In this document: positions 1 to 5,635 of the stretch, piece after piece
How positions within the stretch are numbered: the first letter of the stretch is position 1
Layout: each line of letters begins with the position of its first letter
NCBI GenBank assembly: GCA_013044085.1
Contig: JABEVI010000089.1
Span: 1-7,638 of the forward strand
Direction of reading: 5' to 3'
DNA length: 7,638 nucleotides
From: Steroidobacteraceae bacterium
GTDB lineage: Bacteria > Pseudomonadota > Gammaproteobacteria > Steroidobacterales > Steroidobacteraceae
The notes under the pieces: model-generated
What the model was told of the DNA's origin: nothing
The model's input: only the letters and a program-made list of their open reading frames with translations
The model's database searches: none
Made by a program: the position numbers and the translations under genes

Positions 1-752
1 CTGAGGTTCTCCCAACTCGCATCGGCGATCCAGCCGCCGTCGACCGGCAGACTGACGCCGTTGATGAACGCGCTGCACTGCGCGTCGGCGAGAAAGGCGA
101 TCGCCTCGGCGACGTCCTCCGGCCGCGCGAAGCGCGCCATCGGCACGCGGTTCTCGATGTCCGCATCCGAGTAGGCGCCGCTGCCCTGGTCCTTGACGTC
201 CATTTCGGTCTTGATCCATCCGGGGCAGACCGCGTTCACCCGCACGCCGCGCCCGCCCCACTCGGCTGCAAGCGTACGGGTAAGCCCGATCAAGCCGTGC
301 TTGGAGGCGTTGTAAGCGCTGCGATGACTGACGGCGGCAAGCCCCGCGACCGAGGCGACGTTGATGATGCTGCCGCTGCGGCGCGCGAGCATCTGCGCGC
401 CGAGCGCCTTCGACAATAGGAACGGACCGAGCAGATTGACGTCCATCACCCGCCGCCAGTCCTCGGCGCTGGTCGCCTCGGCCGGGCGGATCAGGCTGAT
501 CCCGGCGTTGTTGACCAGCGCCTCGGCGCCGCCGTGCGCCTCGGTCCAAGCAGCCACCTCGAGGGCGAACGCCTCCGAGGCGACATCGCCGCGCAGGCCG
601 TCGGCGCTGGCCCCCGCGGCGCGCAAGCGCGCGAGCGCCGGATCCAGATCCTGCCGGTCGAGGAGCAGCAAGCGAAAGCCCCGCTTCGCGAGCAAGGCGC
701 TCGCGCACAGCCCGAGACCTTGCGCAGCGCCGGTGACGACGGCCAATTTCAT
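1..752 (-). CDS. SDR-family oxidoreductase (3' end cut by window edge)
   Basis: Classical short-chain dehydrogenase/reductase, a cytosolic NAD(P)-dependent oxidoreductase with a Rossmann fold. I translated the minus strand from the ATG at 752-750; 250 residues are visible without a stop, so nearly all of a typical ~250-residue SDR is present. Visible motifs are the nucleotide-binding TGAAQGLG at residues 7-14, NNAG at 81-84, the catalytic Ser134, and YNASK with Tyr147 and Lys151. These are followed by the usual PG segment (VCPGW) and a C-terminal VDGGW. Asp32 at the end of the second beta strand (LLLLDR) suggests NAD(H) preference. GGAG at 764-761, 8 nt before the ATG, supports the start. It lies 34 nt downstream of prpD on the same strand, so it is probably co-transcribed. 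The substrate cannot be told from the sequence, and SDRs are not standard members of the methylcitrate cycle. Confidence 0.93.
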   Translation of the reverse strand, partial: MKLAVVTGAAQGLGLCASALLAKRGFRLLLLDRQDLDPALARLRAAGASADGLRGDVASEAFALEVAAWTEAHGGAEALVNNAGISLIRPAEATSAEDWRRVMDVNLLGPFLLSKALGAQMLARRSGSIINVASVAGLAAVSHRSAYNASKHGLIGLTRTLAAEWGGRGVRVNAVCPGWIKTEMDVKDQGSGAYSDADIENRVPMARFARPEDVAEAIAFLADAQCSAFINGVSLPVDGGWIADASWENL

Positions 753-786
753 CGCAGCATCTCCGTGCCCAACGATCGAGGCATGG

Positions 787-2220
787 CTAAACGGTCGCCA
801 GCGCTGCGGCGAAATCGGCGACCGGCATCGCGGCGAGCCTGGCCTGATCGGCGAACATCGCCTTGATCGCCTTCGCCTGCGCGACGCCGAAATGCGCATC
901 GACGCTCGCCTCGAACTTCTTCACCAGCACCGGCATGCCCTCGGCACGCCGCTTGCGGTGGCCGATCGGAAAGTCGACCTGCACGCGCTCGCTCGCGCTG
1001 CCGTCCTCGAAGAACACCTGCACGGCGTTGCCGATGTAGCGCTTCTCGGCCGCGTAGTACTCCTCGGTGAAGGCCGGGTTCTCGCGCACCTGCATTTTTG
1101 CGCGCAAGCCGTCGACGCGCGGATCGCGCGCGACCTCGTCCTCGTAGTCGGCGGCGCTCAAGCGGCCGAACAGCAGGGGAATCGCGACCATGTACTGGAT
1201 ACAGTGGTCACGGTCCGCGGGGTTCGCGAGCGGACCGGTCTTGTCGATGATGCGCACGCCCGGCTCCTGCGTCTCGATCACCACCCGCGCGATGCGATCG
1301 AGCCTGCCGCTGATCTTGGGATGCAGCGTCATCGCGGCCTCGACCGCGGTCTGCGCGTGAAACTCGGCCGGATAGGAGATCTTGAACAGCACGTTCTCCA
1401 TCACGTAGCTCGCGAAGGGCTGCGCGAGCGCGAGGCTGCGGCCCTTGAACAAGACGTCCTGGAAGCCCCAGGTCTTGGCGGTGAGCGCGGAGGGATAGCC
1501 CATCTCACCCTTCAACGCGAACAAGGCGAGCCGCACCGCGCGGCTGGTCGCGTCCCCGGCCGCCCAGCTCTTGCGCGAACCGGTGTTCGGCGCGTGCCGG
1601 TAGGTACGCAGCGCCCCACCGTCGACCCAGGCGTTCGAGACCGCATCGATCACCTGCGCACGGGTGCCGCCGAGCATCGCCGTCGCCACCGCCGTCGAGG
1701 CGACGCGCACCAGCAGCACATGATCGAGCCCGACCCGGTTGAAGCTGTTCTGCAGCGCGAGCACGCCCTGGATCTCGTGCGCCTTGATCATGCCGGTGAG
1801 CACGTCGCGCACCACGAACGGCTTGCCGTTGCGCGAACAGTAGTCCGCGACCGCGAGAATGGCGCCGAGGTTATCGGAGGGGTGGCCCCATTCGGCGGCG
1901 AGCCAGGTGTCGTTGAAATCGAGCCAGCGGATCGTCGAGCCGATGTTGAAGGCGGCGTTCACGGGGTCCAGTTCGTACGGCGTGCCCGGCACGCGCGCAC
2001 CGCCCTTCAGGCTCGCACCCGGCACGATCGGTCCGAGCAGCTTCGAACAGGCCGGATACTTCAGCGCCTGGAACCCGCAGGCCAGCGTGTCCATCAGACA
2101 ATAGCCGGCGGTCTCATAGGCTAGCGGACTCGTGATCTGCTGAGCAATCGCGTAATCGGCGATCGCGGTCAGGATCTCATCCGGTGCGGGCCGTTCGGCC
2201 GACTTCAGGTCATGGGACAT
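787..2220 (-). CDS. prpD: 2-methylcitrate dehydratase PrpD
   Basis: Dehydrates 2-methylcitrate to 2-methyl-cis-aconitate, the second step of the methylcitrate cycle, in the cytosol. The 477-residue product is of the MmgE/PrpD family and close in length to E. coli PrpD (about 483). It follows the enterobacterial protein almost end to end as I remember it. Highly conserved stretches include YCLMDTLACG (residues ~40-49), RWLDFNDTWLAAEWGHPSDN (98-117), KAHEIQGVLAL, FNRVGLDHVLL, TYRHAPN, GSRKSWAAGDATSR (Asp223), FPAEFHAQTAVEAA-like SYPAEFHAQTAVEAA, and GPLANPADRDHCIQYM. A good SD, GGAG at 2231-2228, sits 7 nt before the ATG. The start lies inside the end of prpC (11-nt overlap), which suggests translational coupling. 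The presence of PrpD fits the absence of acnD/prpF, the alternative dehydratase pair, from the visible cluster. A separate aconitase would be needed for rehydration. Confidence 0.97.
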   Translation of the reverse strand: MSHDLKSAERPAPDEILTAIADYAIAQQITSPLAYETAGYCLMDTLACGFQALKYPACSKLLGPIVPGASLKGGARVPGTPYELDPVNAAFNIGSTIRWLDFNDTWLAAEWGHPSDNLGAILAVADYCSRNGKPFVVRDVLTGMIKAHEIQGVLALQNSFNRVGLDHVLLVRVASTAVATAMLGGTRAQVIDAVSNAWVDGGALRTYRHAPNTGSRKSWAAGDATSRAVRLALFALKGEMGYPSALTAKTWGFQDVLFKGRSLALAQPFASYVMENVLFKISYPAEFHAQTAVEAAMTLHPKISGRLDRIARVVIETQEPGVRIIDKTGPLANPADRDHCIQYMVAIPLLFGRLSAADYEDEVARDPRVDGLRAKMQVRENPAFTEEYYAAEKRYIGNAVQVFFEDGSASERVQVDFPIGHRKRRAEGMPVLVKKFEASVDAHFGVAQAKAIKAMFADQARLAAMPVADFAAALATV

Positions 2221-3379
2221 GGCGGCGCTCCGCGAGGGGCACGAACGGCACGTTCTCCGGGCCGATGTAGTTCGCGCTCGGGCGGATGATCTTGCCGTCC
2301 GCGCGCTGTTCCATCACGTGCGCCGCCCAGCCGCTCGTGCGGCTCATCACGAACAACGGCGTGAACATCGCGGTCGGCACACCCATGAGGTGATAAGACA
2401 CGGCCGAGAACCAGTCGAGGTTCGGAAACATGTTCTTGACCTGCTTCATCGTCACCTCGAGGCGCTCGGCGATCGCGAACAAGCGCGTGTCGCCGGCTTC
2501 GAGCGCGAGCGTGCGCGCAACCTCCTTGATCACCTGGTTGCGCGGATCGGCGATGGTGTACACCGGATGACCGAAGCCGATGATCACCTCCTTGTTTGCG
2601 ACCCGCCGGCGGATGTCCGCCTCGGCCTCATCGGGGGTCGCGTAGCGGCTCTGGATCTCGTAGGCGACCTCGTTGGCGCCGCCATGCTTCGGTCCGCGCA
2701 GCGCGCCGATCGCCCCGCAGATCGCCGAGTAAAGATCGGAGCCCGTGCCCGCGATCACGCGCGCGGCGAAGGTCGATGCGTTGAATTCGTGCTCGGCATA
2801 CAGGTTCAGCGAGGTATGCATCGCCCGCACCCAGCCCGCCGGCGGCCGGCGGCCATGGAGCAGGTGCAAAAAGTGCGCGCCGATCGAGTCGTCGTCGGTT
2901 TCGAGCTCGATGCGCCGGCGCTCGCGCGCATAGTGATGCCAGTAGCAGAGCATCGAGCCCTGCGAGGCGAGCAGCCGATCCGTGATCGTCCGGGCGCCGG
3001 CGACATCGTGCGCATCGGCTTCCGGTTCCAGACAACCGAGCGCCGAGACGCCGGTGCGCAGCACGTCCATCGGATGACTCGAGGCCGGCAGCCGCTCGAG
3101 CACCTCGAGCACCGGTGCCGGCAGTGCGCGCAGTGACCTCAGCTTCGCCTTGTAGGCGGCGAGCTCGGGCACATCCGGCAGCTTCTCGTGCACCAGCAGA
3201 TACGCGATCTCCTCGAACTCGCAGCTGGTGGCGACGTCGAGAATGTCGTAGCCCCGGTAGTGCAGATCGTTTCCGCTCCTGCCGACCGTGCACAGCGCCG
3301 TGTTGCCGGCCGGCACGCCGGACAAGGCCACGGATTTCTTCGGCTTGAAACCGGGGGACTGCAGATCAGCCTCTGGCAT
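2210..3379 (-). CDS. prpC: 2-methylcitrate synthase PrpC
   Basis: Condenses propionyl-CoA with oxaloacetate to 2-methylcitrate and CoA, the entry step of the methylcitrate cycle. The protein is of the citrate synthase superfamily. The catalytic triad is visible as GPKHGG (His232), GFGHPVY (His271) and NLDWFSA (Asp322). Also present are LHYRGYDI near the N-terminus, SSHPMDVLRT, EFNASTFAARV and SGWAAHVMEQ. The short all-alpha form and the prpB/prpD neighbours point to PrpC rather than the TCA-cycle GltA. I chose the second ATG (3379-3377): the GGAG at 3389-3386 abuts the first ATG (3385) with no spacing but lies 6 nt before the second. This gives 389 residues, the length I recall for E. coli PrpC. 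The start is 21 nt after prpB, and the gene ends 11 nt inside prpD. Some side activity with acetyl-CoA is common in the family. Confidence 0.95.
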   Translation of the reverse strand: MPEADLQSPGFKPKKSVALSGVPAGNTALCTVGRSGNDLHYRGYDILDVATSCEFEEIAYLLVHEKLPDVPELAAYKAKLRSLRALPAPVLEVLERLPASSHPMDVLRTGVSALGCLEPEADAHDVAGARTITDRLLASQGSMLCYWHHYARERRRIELETDDDSIGAHFLHLLHGRRPPAGWVRAMHTSLNLYAEHEFNASTFAARVIAGTGSDLYSAICGAIGALRGPKHGGANEVAYEIQSRYATPDEAEADIRRRVANKEVIIGFGHPVYTIADPRNQVIKEVARTLALEAGDTRLFAIAERLEVTMKQVKNMFPNLDWFSAVSYHLMGVPTAMFTPLFVMSRTSGWAAHVMEQRADGKIIRPSANYIGPENVPFVPLAERRHVP

Positions 3380-3385
3380 CGTCAT

Positions 3386-3389
3386 CTCC
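3386..3389 (-). promoter_or_regulatory. Ribosome binding site that decides the prpC start
   Basis: The minus strand reads GAGGAG, then ATG ACG ATG. The SD core directly touches the first ATG but is 6 nt from the second, so initiation at the second (3379) is favoured and the product is two residues shorter than the longest ORF. Confidence 0.7.
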
Positions 3390-3400
3390 TCGAGCGGGGT

Positions 3401-4297
3401 TCATTTTTCCCGGCCCCGCGCGAACAACTCATCGAGCTTCGCTTCGTAGGCGTAATAGTCGAGATACTTATACAGGTCGGCCCGCGTCTGCATCGTATCG
3501 ACGACGTTCTTCTGCGTACCGTCGCGGCGGATCGCCTGGTAGGTCGCGAGCGCCGCGGCGTTCATCGCCCGGTAGGCCGAGCAGCAGTGCAGCACTATAT
3601 CGACGCCCGCGCCGCCGAGTTCCTCGCGCGTGTAGAGCGGCGTCTGGCCGAACTCGGTGATGTTCGCGAGGATCGGCACCTTGACCACGTCCTTGAAGCG
3701 GCGGTAGGTGGGCAGATCGCTCACCGCCTCCGGAAAGATCATGTCGGCGCCCGCCTCGACGCAGGCGAGCGCGCGCTCGAGCGCCCGCTCGAGACCTTCG
3801 CCGGCGAGCGCATCGGTGCGCGCCATGATCACGAAGGCCGGGTCGGTGCGCGCATCGACCGCCGCCTTGACGCGGTCGAGCATTTCCTCCAAGGGCACGA
3901 TTTCCTTGCCCGGCCGGTGCCCGCAGCGCTTGGCCTGGACTTGATCCTCGATATGCAGACCGGCGGCTCCGGCCTTGATGAAGGACTTGACGGTGCGGGC
4001 GATGCTGAACGCGCCGCCCCAGCCGGTGTCGGCATCGACGAGCAGCGGCAGCGCGCAGGCGTCGGTGATGCGGCGTGTGTCGATGAGCACGTCTTCCATC
4101 GCGCTGATGCCGAGATCCGGTACGCCGAGCGAGTTCGCGGCGACCCCACCGCCGGACAGGTACAGCGCCTTGAAGCCGCAGGCGGCGGCCATGCGCGCAG
4201 CATAGGCGTTGATCGCACCGACGATCTGCAGGGGACGTTCGGCGGCAAGCGCCGCCCTTAGACGGCTGCCGGCGCCGCCGTCAACCGCCGCGCTCAT
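3401..4297 (-). CDS. prpB: 2-methylisocitrate lyase PrpB
   Basis: Cleaves 2-methylisocitrate to pyruvate and succinate, the last step of the methylcitrate cycle. It is a cytosolic Mg2+-dependent TIM-barrel enzyme of the isocitrate lyase/PEP mutase superfamily. The 298 residues align throughout with E. coli PrpB (about 296). Visible are PLQIVGAINA, the YLSGGGVAANSLGVPDLGIS segment, metal-site Asp88 and Asp90 (LLVDADTGWG), and the active-site loop KRCGHRP with catalytic Cys125. FVIMARTDAL, FPEAV, ILANITEFG and DGTQKNVVDTMQTR are also present. One oddity: where relatives read LYPLSAFRAMN, this protein reads LHCCSAYRAMN, with His237-Cys238-Cys239 replacing Tyr-Pro-Leu. No clear SD precedes the ATG, and an in-frame TGA lies 36 nt upstream of it, so no longer ATG-, GTG- or TTG-started form is possible. 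A small ORF ending in an ATGA overlap may supply the ribosomes. It is the first enzyme gene of the operon. Confidence 0.96.
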   Translation of the reverse strand: MSAAVDGGAGSRLRAALAAERPLQIVGAINAYAARMAAACGFKALYLSGGGVAANSLGVPDLGISAMEDVLIDTRRITDACALPLLVDADTGWGGAFSIARTVKSFIKAGAAGLHIEDQVQAKRCGHRPGKEIVPLEEMLDRVKAAVDARTDPAFVIMARTDALAGEGLERALERALACVEAGADMIFPEAVSDLPTYRRFKDVVKVPILANITEFGQTPLYTREELGGAGVDIVLHCCSAYRAMNAAALATYQAIRRDGTQKNVVDTMQTRADLYKYLDYYAYEAKLDELFARGREK

Positions 4298-4353
4298 CGA
4301 CCGACAGCGCCGCGCAAAGCGGCGAATGGGTCACGCTCCACCAACACCACCAT
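4294..4353 (-). CDS. Putative 19-codon leader ORF overlapping the prpB start
   Basis: The minus-strand ORF encodes MVVLVERDPFAALRGAVGR. It has a strong SD (GAGGAG, 4366-4361) 7 nt before its ATG. Its TGA (4296-4294) overlaps the prpB ATG (4297-4295) as ATGA, the classic arrangement for termination-reinitiation coupling, and prpB itself has no evident SD. Four of the first five codons after ATG are GTG, GTG, TTG, GTG, so the start is valine/leucine-rich. I infer that it brings ribosomes to prpB. It resembles no peptide I know and may have no function of its own. A competing ATG at 4357, only 3 nt from the SD, would give an 8-codon ORF ending at 4331. Chance cannot be excluded for an ORF this short. 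Confidence 0.45.
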   Translation of the reverse strand: MVVLVERDPFAALRGAVGR

Positions 4354-4360
4354 GCATCTT

Positions 4361-4366
4361 CTCCTC
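4361..4366 (-). promoter_or_regulatory. Strong Shine-Dalgarno of the prp leader ORF
   Basis: GAGGAG on the minus strand is the best SD between araC and prpB. It lies more than 60 nt from the prpB ATG, too far to serve it directly, and 7 nt from the leader ATG at 4353. Confidence 0.6.
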
Positions 4367-4381
4367 AGGTACGAGCTGAAA

Positions 4382-4410
4382 ACTATAGACAGTCGAGGCG
4401 CTCGGTTCCA
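4382..4410 (-). promoter_or_regulatory. Candidate sigma70-type promoter of the prp operon
   Basis: On the minus strand, TATAGT (4387-4382) matches five of six bases of the -10 consensus. At a 17-nt spacer the -35 position reads TGGAAC (4410-4405), only three of six. This fits a weak, activator-dependent promoter just before the leader SD. No complete sigma54 -24/-12 pair was seen, unlike the sigma54/PrpR arrangement known in E. coli. Confidence 0.4.
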
Positions 4411-4422
4411 GTGACCAAACCG
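4403..4422. promoter_or_regulatory. Small inverted repeat upstream of the prp -10 box
   Basis: CGGTT and AACCG (minus strand) are separated by 10 nt and cover the -35 region. The motif GAGCG also occurs twice on the minus strand (4425-4421 and 4403-4399), 22 bp apart, about two helical turns. Either could be an operator for the adjacent AraC regulator, but both are short enough to arise by chance. Confidence 0.2.
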
Positions 4423-4423
4423 C

Positions 4424-5542
4424 TCAACCTGACTGAGCATTCTTGCCACACGATGCCGGCCGCACGGCGCCCGCCGCCGCGTCGCGGCTGCGGAATTGTC
4501 CGGGTGATGCGCCGGTCCACTTGCGAAACGCGCGATGGAACGAACTGCGCTCGGAGAACCCCAGTTCGAGCGCGATGTCCATCACGCTGCGCCCGGAATG
4601 CGTCAGGTAGCGCACGGCCAGATCGCGCCGCAAGTCGTCCTTGATCGACTGGAAGGACACGCCTTCTTCGCGCAACCGCCGCCGCAAGGTCGCCGCGGTC
4701 ATGTGAAACTCGCGCGCCAGAACTTCGAAGTCCGGCGCCTCGCCGGGCGGCGCCTGCCGGATGCGCCGCCGGATACGGGCGCCGACGCTGCCCGTGTTCT
4801 TGTATTTGAGGATGATGTTTTCCGGCGCGGTGCGCAAGAAGTCCTTCAGCGTGCGCTCGTTCTGCGCGAGCGGCAGATCCAGATGCGCCGCCTCGATGGC
4901 GATCGCCGTGCAGGGCGCATCGAAGCGCAGCGCGTCGCAGTACATCAGGCGGTATTCGCCGCTGTGCGCGGGCTCCGGATAACCGAATTGCGCGTGCTGG
5001 ATCGGCAGACGCCGGTTGACGAGCCAGCACGCCAGGCCGTACAGCAGCATCAACAGGATCTCGTGCGCGAACACCCGCGGCTGCACGGCGCCTGCGTGGG
5101 TGTGCAGCTCGATTCGCGCCTCCCGGTCCTCGCGCACCAGCTCGCCGCGGATGTCATCGAGGATCAGCCGATAGAATCGCAAACTGCGCTCAAGCGCCTG
5201 GGCGAGATTGCGGCAATGGATCACCGAGTGACACAGCATCGCGAAGCTGCCCGACTTCATGCGCCGCGAATCCTGGCCGAAGAACTCATCGTCCAGCGTG
5301 AGCGCGACGAGACGCCAGAGCTCCCCGTATTGTTTCGCCGAGACCCGCGCCTGCGGCAACTGCAGCAAATCGGCGGACAGTCCCACCCGCGAAAGCAGCT
5401 CATCGGCGTCGAAGCTTCGCGCACGCACGCTCTGGAGCGCCGCGACCACGAAACAGATCGCGACCGTGCCGGGCTCGCCGGAACCTTCGACGCCGCGAAG
5501 CGATCCGCGGGGCTCGGCTGCGAGGATGGCTGGATTCGGCAT
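4424..5542 (-). CDS. AraC-family transcriptional regulator
   Basis: DNA-binding regulator of 372 residues. Roughly residues 28-215 resemble the N-terminal arabinose-binding/dimerisation-like domain found in OruR-type AraC proteins (VAALQSVRARSFDADELL, then MKSGSFAMLCHSVIHCRNLAQALERSLRFY). Residues 271-351 are a typical AraC double helix-turn-helix: first HTH around LAREFHMTAATLRRRLREEG, second around VMDIALELGFSERSSFHRAF, ending KWTGASPGQFR. A 21-residue low-complexity tail follows. The gene lies on the same strand 126 nt upstream of prpB, so it is the natural candidate regulator of the methylcitrate genes, but the ligand is unknown. Known prp regulators are more often the sigma54 activator PrpR or GntR-type proteins. 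The start ATG (5542) has only a weak GGCGG-like SD, so the first ~25 residues are uncertain. I saw no terminator after it, so read-through into prpBCD is possible. Confidence 0.9.
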   Translation of the reverse strand: MPNPAILAAEPRGSLRGVEGSGEPGTVAICFVVAALQSVRARSFDADELLSRVGLSADLLQLPQARVSAKQYGELWRLVALTLDDEFFGQDSRRMKSGSFAMLCHSVIHCRNLAQALERSLRFYRLILDDIRGELVREDREARIELHTHAGAVQPRVFAHEILLMLLYGLACWLVNRRLPIQHAQFGYPEPAHSGEYRLMYCDALRFDAPCTAIAIEAAHLDLPLAQNERTLKDFLRTAPENIILKYKNTGSVGARIRRRIRQAPPGEAPDFEVLAREFHMTAATLRRRLREEGVSFQSIKDDLRRDLAVRYLTHSGRSVMDIALELGFSERSSFHRAFRKWTGASPGQFRSRDAAAGAVRPASCGKNAQSG

Positions 5543-5635
5543 GAGCTTGCCGCCAATTTTACTTTTTTTTCACCCGACGCGCAGCGCCGTCGTTGCACCC
5601 GGTCGCGCGCGCGCGTAGAAGTCAGCGTCACCACC
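5543..5635. promoter_or_regulatory. Divergent intergenic region between araC and the L,D-transpeptidase gene
   Basis: This 93-bp gap must hold the 5' signals of both divergent genes. It contains an eight-T tract (5563-5570) next to CCAATTTTA, an AT-rich island in GC-rich surroundings, and an alternating CG run near 5602-5614. On the minus strand TAAAAT (5561-5556) resembles a -10 box but would leave only a few nucleotides of leader before the araC ATG and has no good -35. No promoter can be assigned with confidence for either gene. Confidence 0.35.

Noticed and set aside
361..2124. Long plus-strand open frame opposite prpD and the SDR gene
   Set aside because: It is the antisense shadow of two clearly identified genes. 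The predicted protein is rich in Arg, Ala and His with no recognisable domain, as is common opposite GC-rich coding DNA.
3188..4261. Plus-strand open frame opposite prpB and the start of prpC
   Set aside because: It is antisense to two strong enzyme matches, and its translation resembles no protein family.
4331..4357. Eight-codon ORF starting at the first ATG after the GAGGAG
   Set aside because: Its ATG is only 3 nt from the SD and the ORF ends 33 nt before prpB. The second ATG has better spacing and overlaps prpB.
4388..4410. Possible sigma54 promoter (TGGAAC) upstream of prpB, as for E. coli prp
   Set aside because: No TTGCA-like -12 element follows at the required spacing, and no PrpR-type activator is visible.
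4401..4426. Possible intrinsic terminator after araC (CGGTT...AACCG hairpin)
   Set aside because: The stem is only 5 bp with a 10-nt loop and no U-tract follows. An operator-like or chance repeat is more plausible.
4535..5635. 920-codon plus-strand frame that would extend the L,D-transpeptidase upstream through araC
   Set aside because: The extension is antisense to a well-supported AraC protein and has no domain. A signal peptide begins at the ATG at 5636, so the real protein starts there.
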